NCBI GenBank assembly: GCA_958295665.1
Contig: OY282560.1
Location: 195,109,011-195,173,010, forward strand
Reading direction: 5' to 3'
Length of the DNA: 64,000 nucleotides
Origin: Tipula vernalis
Taxonomy: Eukaryota > Arthropoda > Insecta > Diptera > Tipulidae
In this document: piece after piece, positions 33,832 through 44,809 of the stretch
Numbering within the stretch: position 1 is the first letter of the stretch
Layout of the letters: the number at the start of each line of letters is the position of its first letter
The notes under the pieces: generated by a model
Databases searched by the model: none
Seen by the model: only the letters and a program-made list of their open reading frames with translations
What the model was told of the DNA's origin: nothing
Made by a program: the position numbers and the translations under genes

Positions 33832-34122
33832 ATATTTTATGATTTTAAACAAAAATTTATTTTAGTTATTCTCAATTTACTGTATTATTTTATGTTAGTT
33901 ATTTTGATGTTATTTCTTTATTTTTTATTTTTTTTTATTAGGCTGTTCACTGCTCGGTAATTCACATTCAACTGCTTTTCTTTTTCGATCGCTTGTATCT
34001 CTTCTTTATGTCATTTTTTTTGTAACCAGTTAACCCTATTGTTCGTTAAGTTTATTTCGTTGAGTTGGTCGCTTTTGCCCTATGTGCCACTTCGAGTCAT
34101 TGCAATTATTACGGACATAACA

Positions 34123-35990
34123 ATATAATTAAAAATTAATTAATTAAATTGAAAAAAGGAAAAGAAATAAATGTTTTTTCCGGCAAAATTTGATCACATA
34201 CACAGGATTTATTAGCACGTATTTTAAATTTATTTAAATCATTTTACATTAAGAAATAAATACAATGGTTTTAAATATTGATTTCAATCAAATACTATAT
34301 GTGAAGAAAAATTTAATGCAAAGTCGGCCTTTTGACATGTTCGGCCATTCGATCCATTCGGCCTTTCGACATTTGGCCTTTCGACCCATTCGGCCTTTCA
34401 ACACTAACCGCCTTTCGACCCAACCAGCCATTAGACACATTCGGCCATATAACCTTCGGCCTTTCGATATTCGGCCTTCCGACCCGAGAGGCACAGGATT
34501 TTGTTCATAAACTTAACGATATTGTAAGAATAACAGCCAGAAAGGCAGCATTTACCTAGATAGAAAAACACAATGTAAGTTTATTAATGCTTTGGCATTG
34601 CAATATTGTTACAATGTAGAATTTATGGACACTCCTGCATGTCTCATTGTACCTATTGCCATCTATGAATGGCTGACAGAAACCCACCAGCTATTTATAA
34701 AAGACAAAAATTTGAGGCACACGTCATAAGCAGCACAATAATTTAAAATTACGTGCAAGTTTATAAACAATAAATAAACATTCAGCAAGGATAAAAATTT
34801 ATTGATTTGTTCATTAAAATAAAGGTATCTTTTCCACAGCGTTTACCTTGCGGTACTTAAATTTTTTGCTCTTAGAAAAGTTTTATGAATTTTGGAATAT
34901 AAATCGTGTACAGTTTGTTTCGAAAATAAACTCCACTCTAAATCTAGTAAAACTGCCAACTTGTAAAAAAATTGGTTTCATCTGCAGATGACACCTTTCA
35001 TTTAAAGTTGAAAAAAAAAAATTAAAAATAAATAAACCATATTCTCGTCGGCCACCCTGTATCTTGCAAATTCTTATTCAATTATTTTTTTTTTCTTTGC
35101 TTTTTAAATTAATATATTTATTATCTTCAAGTAAATAGAAAATACGAATAAGTAAACAGCGAATTTTTATTGAAATTTAATAAAAAGGAAAATAATAAAT
35201 TAAAAATTTATTATTTTGGATATATTGGAAAACTTGGAAAAGTACATTTTTTTGTATTTAAATATTGTTGTTTTTGTTTTATATTTTTGTTGCTTCATAA
35301 TCATTTATATAAGATTTGAAAGTTTGTGATTTAATTTATTTTTCGTTTTTGTTGGTGGCTCTGTAAAAAAAAACTTAATTAGAATTTATGATTGAAAAGC
35401 ATAACATTAAAAATTGTTTGTTAGTATATAATTATTGTATATGTAGACGGGTAGGTAATATTTTGAAGTAAACAAATACAAACAAATGTTTTCTGTAACT
35501 TAGTTATTTTTCATATCAACCTTTACTGATGTCAAAGAGAATAAAAGTTTTCCAAAATCGTTCATCAAATATTTACAACCAACAAAAGCTTCCTAATTTA
35601 GATTTTTCTTTTTTGTGTTTGCTTGTGAAGATTTTGCAATGTTGATAGATTTTTGCCATTCGATCTCTTTAACGTCGTGGGTTGTATCAATAAAAATTAA
35701 CGTTCAAGGTTTTTTTTTATTTTCTCTTTTCACTTAGTTGCGGTTGAATGATTTTATTATGTAGTTTTAATACGAATTTTGGTGCGTTTCAGTGGAACTC
35801 ACACATATTTGATGTTTGTATTGATCAAAATGATTGAATGACAACAAAGTTTGTAGGAATTTCATACTCCATTGAAATTTATATTTTCCAACGCTTTGTG
35901 GTGCCTTATATTTGAGATGGACCCGCCAATCTGCCAATCAAAATTATTAAACAAAGTCTTTTAGATAATAAAATTGTAACTTATTTACGA
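34123..35990. other. AT-rich DNA, no gene; includes a short CGGCC repeat
   Basis: Besides the repeat at 34324-34486, it holds long A/T runs (for example 35007-35018 and 35085-35095) and no ORF of interest. Two small plus-strand frames and one minus frame at 34265-34559 are produced by the repeat. Confidence 0.5.
34324..34486 (+). repeat. Degenerate CGGCCTTTCGAC simple repeat
   Basis: The motif cggcctttcgac and variants (cggccattcgat, cggccttccgac, tggcctttcgac) occur about ten times with variable spacers such as attcgg. The unit is roughly 10-18 bp and decayed. All three frames on both strands stay open through it, so ORFs here are artefacts. Confidence 0.8.
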
Positions 35991-36010
35991 TATTTTGTGT
36001 TGTTGAGCTT

Positions 36011-36579
36011 TCAATAAAGAGGGCGGTGAGCCTCTTTAGAAAATAGTGGATCTGGGCTAGGTAGCATTAAAATTGCAAAGAGTGGTAGTTCGACTAACAC
36101 CAACCTCATAATATTCTTTAAACATAATTCACTACTATGGTTTGATTGGCCGCCCGCAATCAGACGGAATTTTTGAATAGCACATAACAACATCTCACCG
36201 ATCATAACGGTTTTTATTGTAGCAGAAGTGAAAATCGTGTTCCAGATTGTCAGAAATTCTTGTCCATGGGAGACTATGAAATCGAATCGATTAGAAAATT
36301 GTGTTCCAGATTGTGAGAAATTCTGGTCCGGAACCAAATCTATCTACCTATCCAAACAATAAAGCTCGCATTTTAAATACCAATATCTCGAAGGATTGCC
36401 AATCTATCAGTATGCTTTATTCGCTGAGTTGCGTTCAATATATCAAGATCGTTAATGCTTAAAAATTCTAGGAGAGCAACTCTCGAGCCTACTCCGCTAT
36501 CCTTCATAATCATTATACTATCGATTGGCTTTATGTTTAATTCTGAAGAGGAGGCCATTATTATTGCCAAATAAGTCAT
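36011..36579 (-). pseudogene. Unrecognised minus-strand ORF pair
   Basis: Frames 36373-36579 (68 codons; contains SSELNIKPIDSIMIMKDSGV and SRVALLEFLSINDLDILNAT) and 36011-36337 (108 codons) adjoin. The first is compositionally protein-like and leucine/isoleucine rich, but I do not recognise it. The second contains a 29-bp direct repeat with period 63 (gtgttccagattgt-c/g-agaaattct at about 36239 and 36302). It could be a decayed exon. No function is proposed. Confidence 0.2.
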
Positions 36580-36718
36580 AAATGGAGTATTAGAAGCACT
36601 GTGTGAAAAGCAGGGTTTGTTTGATTTAAATCAATTGATTTAAATCAAATGATTTAACCAAATTTAAATCACTTCAATTAAATCGAGTGATAAATACATT
36701 TATACACTTTTAATGTAT

Positions 36719-37328
36719 AATAAAGAAAATGTAAAATAACCCATTGTTATTGTATAACCCACGATGCTAGGGGCAACGTGAGTTATATATTGTGTAACAA
36801 AATGTTGAGTAGTCATTGGAAAATTATTCGTAGTCAAATTGAATGAAAAACTATATTCCAAAAATTAATTAAATTAAAGTACACTATGACAATTTAAATA
36901 ACGGTCACTATGATAAAATATATTTCAAAATCCAATGATCCACTGTGAAAACGCAAAATGGAACTATTTTTTATTAATTTATGAAATTTATTTCAACAAA
37001 AGTGGATAAAACGTTCTATGCCAATCGTGAGCAAAGAGATATTATCCACTCGGGATAATGTCCCACTCGACTATCGCGTCGTGGGACAAACTTATTCCTC
37101 ATGGATAATATCTCGTTTTGCTCACTAGTACCATAAATAACTATTATCCACTTTTGATATATAATAGCTTGATAACTATGCTGATTTCAAATAAAGAAAA
37201 TGTAAAATAACCCATTGTTATTGTATAACTCACGATGCTAGGGGCAACGTGAGTTATATATTGTGTAACAAAATATTGAGTAGTCATTGGAAAATTATTC
37301 GTAGCCAAATTGAATGAAAAACTATATT
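36719..37328. repeat. 471-bp-period tandem duplication with 139-bp conserved ends
   Basis: 36719-36857 and 37190-37328 are the same 139 bp with three mismatches. Sequence upstream of each copy (taaata..cacttt..atgtata) is also related, so the unit is about 471 bp with indels. Each copy holds a hairpin, aactcacg-(13)-cgtgagtt, perfect in copy 2 and with one mismatch in copy 1. The spacer contains another inverted pair: gtgagcaaagagatattatcc (37027-) and ggataatatctcg(t)tttgctcac (ending near 37126). Confidence 0.8.
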
Positions 37329-37649
37329 TTCAAACAAATATCCCGTCAATCTAAAAGAAAAAAAATGTACATTACTTCATTATTTGCCTGTAATTTAACT
37401 TACCTCGCTTATATTGAATTGATAAACCCGGTATCTAATTTGTTGTATCTAAAAAACAAAATCATAATTAATTATTCATTTAAGTAAATATGTAATAGTA
37501 ATAGTAAAATCACTTATCTTTAATTCTTCAATTTTGTACACAAAAATCTTGAATTTCAATACTTGTAAACAAAATGTCAAATGTAGATGAATTCTTATGT
37601 TAAAAATTGAAATCAAAAATATTGTTTATGAATTTTATGTTTATTTCAG

Positions 37650-38060
37650 AACATCTTCTTTATCTAACCAAAACTCGGACGACGCCAGTTTTGGATCCAG
37701 TCCCGTACCACCCCTAAAACGTTAGTATTGCGGCTACATTTATATTTCAAATCTCGTAGTCAAATAGTTATAACAATTATTTTTATATTTTTAGGTCAAG
37801 ACACTACCGGTGAAATGGCGAAGGAACGCTTGCAATTAAAGAAGAAAGCTATGGATCTTCTGAAGAAAAGAAAAAAGCCAAGCCAATACCTGATGCCAGC
37901 TCCACCAGTACCAAAAAACCCCATTGATGCGTTTTTAGCTTATGTGTCGTTAGAGTTTAAAGCTCTGGACCCGGAATTTTTTACGGAGGGGGAAGAAAAC
38001 ATTTTCGCAAGTTTACAAAATTTAAAAAAGCAACAATACGATAAAAATTTAATTAGTTAA
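37650..38060 (+). CDS. Harbinger-associated accessory protein, two exons (partial)
   Basis: Exon 37650-37720 follows a TTTATTTCAG acceptor and reads TSSLSNQNSDDASFGSSPVP. A gttagt donor and ttttttag-type acceptor (37793-37794) join it in frame to exon 37795-38060, which reads QDTTGEMAKERLQLKKKAMD, then PKNPIDAFLAYVSLEFKALD and EENIFASLQNLKKQQYDKN. Lys-rich helices followed by a short C-terminal 'L.F.al....f' segment resemble the tail of MADF/BESS-type DNA-binding proteins, which PIF/Harbinger elements encode beside their transposase. The N-terminal MADF part was not found upstream. It converges with the minus-strand transposase that ends at 38209. No stop or frameshift is seen. Confidence 0.5.
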
Positions 38061-38208
38061 AATAATTTTTTATTTCTTTTATTTGTACAGAGAGAAAGCA
38101 CATATAGAAGCACCGAAATCGATACAAACCGAACGCCAAAGCCTCTTTCTGATAGTTATTTCAAAACTCATCATTCCACTTTGATTTATAACATCGTTGA
38201 TATGCAAA

Positions 38209-39456
38209 TTACACATTTATTCTGTTTTGAAATAAAAATGTTAAATTAGAATTGAGTAATTTGAAACTGCTAAATATTACAGTGGAATTGAAAGATTTCG
38301 TTTTCATGCTCCTTATGTTGTCTGTCATGTCGTTTCGCCAAGATCCAGTACTGACGGTTCCATCGCCGTTTTCCGTGTCAACAAAATCTGATAGAATATA
38401 TGGGGTTGGAGTGGTTTGCTGCCTCAGCCAGTTATAAAGACACACACAAGCGCCAACTATTTTTTCTGCTGTATCAATCTATAAAATTCAAAATAATAGA
38501 ATAATTGTAATCAACCGCTACACAAAGAGTACTTACGTTTGCAATTATTGGTTGACTAAATATTTGCCATTTTGACACCAATATTCCAAAAGAATTTTCA
38601 ATTGTGCGACGCGTCCTTGACAATCTATAATTAAAAATTTTCTGGTGGATTGTGAGCTGAAATTTTGAGTATGGTTTCAAAATATGCTCGTGCAGACCAA
38701 ATGCATCATCCGCAACGAAGACATATGGGATATTTTTGAATTTAGTTAATAAGTTAGATAGACGGCGTATCCTATATGAAATTGTAGAAATAATTTGGTT
38801 TATCTACAGGCAAAATTAATTATGTGTACTTACGGTAAAGAATTTGAAAAAAATTGTTTTCCAAACTTGCTGTTTCTAAATATGCCCCCATCGCTTTGTC
38901 TTCCAGCGGCCCCAATATCGCACATGAAAAATTATAATTGTGATCGCATATAGCCATTAACACAATTGAGTGGAATTTTTTGTAATTAAAAAACGTTGAA
39001 CCACCATACTTCGGAGTCTATTAATAAATCAAAATTTACTTAGCTAAATATTTAAATCAATAACCACGTTAGAAAAATACCTGTATTGCAACGTGTTTCC
39101 CATCTATAGCACCAATGCAGTGTGGGAAATTCCAATGTTCACTAAATCCATTTGCAACTTCTAAAAAATTTTCCTCGTTAAGTTTTCTAAACACTTCGGA
39201 TTTAAGTGCGTTTATTATAGCGTGCGTCGTTTCCCGAATAATAACATGCACGCTAGCTGGAGAACATTTATAGGCGGTTGATAGGTTTTTTTGTGATTCA
39301 CCAATTGCCAAATATCTAACAAAATTTATAATATATATAAATTAATTAAATGGTATGTACAAACAATATGTGCTTATTCTCACCTAAGCGTAATAGCCAA
39401 TTTTGTTTTGTAATCGCCCGCCGGTCTGTGCCACTAACGTCGCTTTCAATTAACAA
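38209..39456 (-). CDS. PIF/Harbinger transposase, five visible exons
   Basis: Exons inferred from GT..AG junctions, minus strand: about 39384-39456 (AITKQNWLLRL), 39081-39315 (RYLAIGESQKNLSTAY, then CIGAIDGKHVAIQ), 38834-39017 (TPKYGGSTFFNYKKFHSIVL), 38537-38771 (RIRRLSNLLTKFKNIPYVFV, then VADDAFGL, then RLSRTRRTIENSFGILVSKW) and 38209-38478 (VCLYNWLRQQ). The catalytic triad regions are visible: GAIDGKH (first Asp), the DD in FVADDAF region and RTIENSFG (Glu). I see no stop inside these exons. The N-terminus upstream of 39456 was not identified. Terminal repeats of the element were not found either. It shares order and motifs with the transposase at 40.3-48.4 kb but is clearly diverged. Confidence 0.7.
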
Positions 39457-39868
39457 AAAAAAAATTAAATTCAGTGCAAAAAAAAAACTAAAATCAATCA
39501 TTTTTTACTACGTCAAGTTTAATTTTTTTTATTACACAAATTTTGATTTTTTTTGTCAATCGAAAGCTACTTAGGAGTTTTACAGATTTCCAGGATAAGC
39601 CTTATACATTTATATTTACTTCATTTTCCAATTCAAAAGTGTTTCAGTCCATCGCCAATTCTTTAAGACCCATTTATTCCCGATGTATGATATATCATAC
39701 GCAAATCGCTACTTTTTTAATCTCTTCTCTTTCGAATTCTACACATAAATATTTCTTTTGCTCTCTCTTGAATTGTTGATAATGGTGTAAACTACTAAAA
39801 ATAAATAAAAAACCTAACGGCAAAAAATGTTTCAGTGTTTTTTGATCGTTGTCAAATGAGGACAATAA

Positions 39869-39907
39869 AGGCGGCTGCACGAGTCCGTCTCGTGCGCGTC
39901 GCATTTT
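39869..39907 (+). repeat. Harbinger left terminal inverted repeat
   Basis: 39 bp, identical to the reverse complement of 50241-50279. It contains the internal palindrome cacgag-tccgt-ctcgtg. TAA precedes it. Confidence 0.92.
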
Positions 39908-40724
39908 TTTTGGTTCAATATGAAGATAGCAGCATAATCAATTTTGCTCAAAGATTGGTCTATTTTGATTGTCATTTTCAACTACATTTTTTTTTATTTT
40001 AAATTTGTGCTTGGCGTTGTGACTTGTGTTCTGGAATAATTTTTAAATAATTTTCTCGTGATTTTTAATATATCGTGTAACAATATCTTACGTATATTTT
40101 TTTTAGTTTTGATTTTTAGTTGAACTTTGTTTAAATTCCAATAATTTTTTTATTTTCAATTTAATTTTCTGACTCGTATGTTATTCATTTGTTACTCCTT
40201 TACTTGCTTGCGTTTTGTTTAATTGTTGTTTAATTTCTAAATTGTTGTTTTATATTTTGATAAAAATGTCTTTTTCAAGACAAACCGCTCGTGAAATCGC
40301 GATATAAATATCGCTAGTTCCCTGTTATTGGCGTATTTAATTAAAAAACGCCGTCATAGTGCTCGTCGTTTTGGTGTTAATCCAGTGAACAGAGGTAGAC
40401 TGCGTCAAGGTTATCACAATAATCTTGTTGCCGAAATGAGGCTAGATAATAACGAAACGTTCGTTAATTTTCATCGAATGTCACCCACAGCATTCGATGA
40501 ATTATTAGCATTGGTTGGCCCGTCAATACAACGGCTTGATATTGGAGAAAGATCCATCAGTGCAAGTCAACGCTTGTCTTTGACACTTCGGTAAGTAGCA
40601 TTATACATTTATGTTAATATTAATAAAATAAACTAATTTCTCATAATTTGATTTAGTTATCTAGCTAGTGGTGATAGCATGGTGTCTATTGGGAGATATG
40701 GGTACCGTATAGGACAAAGCACTA

Positions 40725-41051
40725 TGTTGTATATAATGCGAGCGTATGATTGTTGTTGATGGGCAGGATTAAAAGAATACACACACTTACACCATTAAAC
40801 AACTTTATTTATTTTTAACAATTTTTATTTTTAATAATAATTAAATTTTGTTGTTTAGAGCTCGATGGTTTGTAATGAACTGCCTTTATTAATTATTGTT
40901 TACATAATCTGAACTTGATTACAATTGTATGTATATGTGTAATGACTAACGACATACTTTTACCAAAATGTAAAACAAGCTCAATACAATAATTAACAAG
41001 GTATTTTTTATACATATTTAATTACAGTGAATCACAGAAGTATTCACAACA
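40725..41051 (-). repeat. Element C left LTR (3' LTR)
   Basis: 327 bp. Compared with the other LTR I see two differences (gggcagg/gggccgg and aaaacaagc/aaataagc), about 99.4% identity by eye, so the insertion is recent on the neutral time scale of this genome. Confidence 0.95.
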
Positions 41052-41372
41052 CCTTTCCCCTTGGAAAAGATAAACCTGAAGGGTTTATCTGTAAGTAATA
41101 TTTCTTAAATTTATTGCAAATTAAATCTAACATTTATGTTGAAAAATTCATATACATTTAGTTATCCTTTTAATAGGATAAGTTAACATAAAATATTAAA
41201 ATTTAGAAATTTGTGGTAATCCATTTATATATGAACTGCTAAATATAACAGGAAATTCAAAAAGTTATAAAATTGAATACTTAATTTTAATTAGATAAAA
41301 AAAATAATGAATTAAATGTAAATCAATGAATAACCATATTTTATACAATAATAATGACTCACAACGTTATCT

Positions 41373-44300
41373 TTAAGTCCGGAACAACTTTAATCTGTTA
41401 TTATGAATGACTTTATTTTGGCGAATTATGCGAATTGTAGAATTTTCATCCGAGTTTATATCTAAGATAGGATAAGGGCCGTTCCACAAATGATCCAATT
41501 TTCCTTTGTTCATTACTTCATTTTTGAGGAGAACTAAATCTCCAACTTGAAATTTTGTGACATTCGCGTTTTTGTCATAGTAATTTTTCGATTTTAATTT
41601 TCCTTGAATGAGTTTTTCTCTGGCCATTTTCCAGCAATTTTGAAATCTATTTTTCAATTCAGCTACATATGAATCATAGTTATATAATGGTTCGGGATTT
41701 TTGGTTAATGATGTAGGAATTGTTGGTTTAAATCCGAATATAAGTTCGAAAGGCATATAACCCGTAGAAGAATGTGGAGTAGAGTTATAAGTAAATAAAG
41801 CCATTGGAATCCATTTGTCCCAGTCATTCACATCATTTGACGTAAAATTGCGTAGGTATTCCCCCAACGTCCTATGAGAGCGCTCTAACGCGCCATTCGA
41901 CTGAGGGTGATAGGCTGTCGTGTTGATCTTTTTGATATTTAAAATTTTACATACACTCGAAAATAATTCCGACATAAAATTTGATCCCATATCAGTCACG
42001 ATTGATTGTGGAGACCCGAACAAGCATATACAGTGGTCAACGAATGCCCTGGCAATAGTGGGAGTTTCTTGATTTGGAAGACAAACAGCAAACGAAAATT
42101 TTGTAAGGTCGTCCTGAAGCGTTAAAATATATTTATTTTCATTTTCAGTAAGTGGAAGTGGTCCCATTACGTCTAAGAACAATTTTTCGAATGGAACCTT
42201 GGATGTCGTAGTAATTTTCATTGGACATTTAATTAATTTCCCTACTTTGTTCTTCTGACATTGAGCACATTTGCTGATGAAATTTCTAATTGTAGTCATC
42301 ATTTTCGGAAACTGATAATAACATTTTAATCTTTTAAATGTTCTATATACACCCTGATGTCCCCCGAGAGGATTGTAATGAAAATTGTGTAACACTTTTT
42401 CTATTTCTCGCTGATTGTCGAGTTGAATAATATTTTTAGATTGCTCTGTTGAAGAGCGACTAACGGTTTCTGGATGTGGTGAATCTGAACTATTTGAAAC
42501 ATCGTTATGGGAATATTGAGTTTGGTTCTCCGTTGTGATTTTTGAAGCTTCTAGTTTGGATTTTGATCTAGTTACTACATTGATATAATTACCATCTTCC
42601 ATGGTGCTGGGTAATTCTATACGACTTAAGCAGTCCGCGTTTTTGTTAGTCTTACCAGATTTAAATTCGATTTTATAGTCGTAACCATCCATATCTATTC
42701 TCCAACGAACCAAACGAGATGACGGATTTGAAATAGATTTGAGCCAAATTAGAGGTTTGTGATCTGTTCGAATTATGAATTGTTGCCCAAAAATGTAAGG
42801 TCGAAATCGTTTCAAAGCCCAGACGATCGCAAGTAGCTCCTTTTCAATAGTCGCATAGTTCTTTTCAGCTTTCTGCAACACCCTACTTGCATAAGCAATA
42901 GGAAGGTCGACATCAATCAAAGAATTTTGCGACAAGATTGCTCCTATGGCCACGTCACTTGCATCGGTCGTAATTATAAAAGGCTTTGTAAAGTCAGGAT
43001 AGCATAAAATAGGCGGATTTATCAATGCTTTTTTCAATTTTTGGAAAGCCTCTTCACAAAAAGGTGACCATTCAAACAAAACTTTCTTCTTTAGAAGTGC
43101 TGTGAGAGGTTCCGCTATATCTGAAAATCCATTTATGAAACGCCTATAGTAGCTGGCTAACCCTAGAAATGATTTTACGTCTTTTGTACATTTAGGTTTA
43201 GGGTAGTTTTTAATTGTAGCTATTTTTGATGGATCAGGTAGAATTCCCTTATCAGAAATGGTATGACCTAAGTAGCTGATCTCTTTTCTCAAGAATTTAC
43301 ACTTTGTTGGCTGTAGTTTGAGTTTGTGGTTTCGCAGACAAGTGAAAACGTCGATTAATTTTTTATTGTGGTCTTCCAAATCGTACCCATAAACCACGAT
43401 ATCGTCGAGGTAGACAAAACATTTTACACTATTTAAACCAGATAATACCGAATTCATCATCCGTTGGAAAGTCGCCGGAGCGCCTCGAAGTCCAAACGGC
43501 ATACGATTAAAATGGTAATGACCCGTATTTGTGCTGAATGCTGTCTTTTGCTTATCGTTGTTACTTAACGGAACTTGATGGTATCCATCTACCAGATCAA
43601 GCGTAGAGAAATAATTTGATTTTCCAAGTTGATCTAAGATGTCTACTATGTTGGGTAATGGAAATGTGTCTGGAATAGTGATATCATTAAGCTTCCGATA
43701 ATCCACAACAACTCTCCAACGCTTGAGGCCTTCTCCCGATTTTTTCGGAACAACAAGTAAGGGCGAGTTCCACGGACTATTAGAATGCTCGATAATATTA
43801 TTTTTTAACATAGAGTCAACTTGCTTATTTATTTCTTCCTTAGCAGAAAAGGGTAATCTGTAAGGTTTAATGTTCACTGGTCTTGAGTTAGGAATGAGTG
43901 TAATCTCATGGGAAATAGCATCGGTTTTTGTGAGCTCATCACCTTCTAAATAGAAGATATCATTAAAAGACCGACAAATTTTGATAATTGAACTTTTTTC
44001 TTCTTCGTTCAGGTGACCAGTGTCTACATGACTCTCTAATTTTTGTAGTCTATTTTCTACAGGATTTTCCCATTTATTCAATTGAAATACTTCGAAATTT
44101 TCTAAAAGGGTTGGCATTATATTTATTTCTTTTATGTCGACTGCGAATTCATTTGTGTTTAACATTGATATTGGAAATTGAGAATTATTGGTTTTTATGA
44201 TGCAATTTCCAGTGAAAACCCCTGGTGAAATTTCCATAGATGGACAAAAATAGTCTAAATTATTTGGTAAAAAATGACAAATATTCATAATTTTTTCGAC

Positions 44301-44807
44301 TCTTGGAGGGATATTGCCATTTACTAAAAAGTTAGAACAAAGTGGAAATTTTTGTGAATTATCGCTTGTTAAAGGGATTTCCAAAACTCTATTAGTGTAA
44401 TCAATTTTACACCCATAATTTTCTAAAAAGTTTTTGCCTAAAATACCCATTGATTTTATAGGAAATTCATTATTCACTATATGAAATTTTTGAGAAATTG
44501 AATGATTTTCAGTTAAAAATATATTTCCTTCACATAATGCTAACGTTTGGATTTCATTCGGCGTTATGCCAGTAACTGTGCATTTTAAATAAGGATAACA
44601 TTTGACATCTTCTTGTATACATTCTTTTTTGATAATGCTGATATCCGCACCGGTATCAATTAAGAAACTAGAATTGTTGTTTTTCAATATATCGATATTT
44701 AAAAAAACAAATTTGTTATTATTGTTATTTAAATTAATTGAATAAGCAGATGGTAATGATAAGTGTTGGTTTGACGTATAGGGTAAGATAAGTGAATTTG
44801 AACACAT
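41373..44807 (-). CDS. Ty3-type C pol polyprotein, 1144 codons intact
   Basis: Order: aspartic protease (FLIDTGADISIIKK, about residues 48-61), reverse transcriptase (LDLVDGYHQVPL, MPFGLRGAPATFQRMMNSVL and CFVYLDDIVVYG near 466), RNase H (IITTDASDVAIGAILSQ, YATIEKELLAIVWALKRFRP, TDHKPLIW) and integrase. The integrase has the H2C2 zinc module near 806-860 (HNFHYNPLGGHQG..CAQCQKNK), first Asp LFLDVMGPL near 880, second Asp VTDMGSNFMS near 938, Glu SNGALERSHRTL near 971, and a C-terminal FQVGDLVLLKNEV tail. All catalytic residues are present and there is no stop, so it is potentially functional. ATG 44807 lies 2 bp after the gag stop (TAA-AT-ATG), and the pol frame is open for only about five codons upstream of it. 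Expression therefore needs reinitiation or a very short frameshift window. Confidence 0.95.
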   Translation of the reverse strand: MCSNSLILPYTSNQHLSLPSAYSINLNNNNNKFVFLNIDILKNNNSSFLIDTGADISIIKKECIQEDVKCYPYLKCTVTGITPNEIQTLALCEGNIFLTENHSISQKFHIVNNEFPIKSMGILGKNFLENYGCKIDYTNRVLEIPLTSDNSQKFPLCSNFLVNGNIPPRVEKIMNICHFLPNNLDYFCPSMEISPGVFTGNCIIKTNNSQFPISMLNTNEFAVDIKEINIMPTLLENFEVFQLNKWENPVENRLQKLESHVDTGHLNEEEKSSIIKICRSFNDIFYLEGDELTKTDAISHEITLIPNSRPVNIKPYRLPFSAKEEINKQVDSMLKNNIIEHSNSPWNSPLLVVPKKSGEGLKRWRVVVDYRKLNDITIPDTFPLPNIVDILDQLGKSNYFSTLDLVDGYHQVPLSNNDKQKTAFSTNTGHYHFNRMPFGLRGAPATFQRMMNSVLSGLNSVKCFVYLDDIVVYGYDLEDHNKKLIDVFTCLRNHKLKLQPTKCKFLRKEISYLGHTISDKGILPDPSKIATIKNYPKPKCTKDVKSFLGLASYYRRFINGFSDIAEPLTALLKKKVLFEWSPFCEEAFQKLKKALINPPILCYPDFTKPFIITTDASDVAIGAILSQNSLIDVDLPIAYASRVLQKAEKNYATIEKELLAIVWALKRFRPYIFGQQFIIRTDHKPLIWLKSISNPSSRLVRWRIDMDGYDYKIEFKSGKTNKNADCLSRIELPSTMEDGNYINVVTRSKSKLEASKITTENQTQYSHNDVSNSSDSPHPETVSRSSTEQSKNIIQLDNQREIEKVLHNFHYNPLGGHQGVYRTFKRLKCYYQFPKMMTTIRNFISKCAQCQKNKVGKLIKCPMKITTTSKVPFEKLFLDVMGPLPLTENENKYILTLQDDLTKFSFAVCLPNQETPTIARAFVDHCICLFGSPQSIVTDMGSNFMSELFSSVCKILNIKKINTTAYHPQSNGALERSHRTLGEYLRNFTSNDVNDWDKWIPMALFTYNSTPHSSTGYMPFELIFGFKPTIPTSLTKNPEPLYNYDSYVAELKNRFQNCWKMAREKLIQGKLKSKNYYDKNANVTKFQVGDLVLLKNEVMNKGKLDHLWNGPYPILDINSDENSTIRIIRQNKVIHNNRLKLFRT

Positions 44808-44809
44808 AT

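Larger units (their letters stand above)
23182..34122 (-). mobile_element. Ty3-type LTR retrotransposon B with nested insertions
   Basis: LTRs begin TGTTAAATG and end GACATAACA. The left LTR is intact (23182-23633). The right LTR starts at 28250, is interrupted at about 28296 and at 29186, and finishes at 34122. Both outer flanks carry ATAT (23178-23181 and 34123-34126), a 4-bp target duplication. The internal part (23634-28249) is on the minus strand, with purine tract ATTAATGGGGG beside the left LTR and a leucine-tRNA-like primer site (TGATGTCAGATGTGGGG) beside the right LTR. The frames are decayed. Confidence 0.9.
28250..34122 (-). repeat. Ty3-type B right LTR (5' LTR), split in three
   Basis: The pieces are 28250-28295, about 29064-29185 and 33832-34122. 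Placed together they parallel the left LTR end to end. The first gap is a 0.77-kb insert. The second gap is the Jockey-like element flanked by the 14-bp duplication atattttatgattt. The third piece has small deletions relative to the left LTR (for example after attctca). Confidence 0.9.

Noticed and set aside
34265..34559. Three ORFs over the CGGCC repeat
   Set aside because: The simple repeat keeps several frames open on both strands. The products are repetitive artefacts.
41052..41372. Possible env gene downstream of pol in element C
   Set aside because: Only about 320 bp lie between the pol stop and the LTR, with no open frame of useful size.
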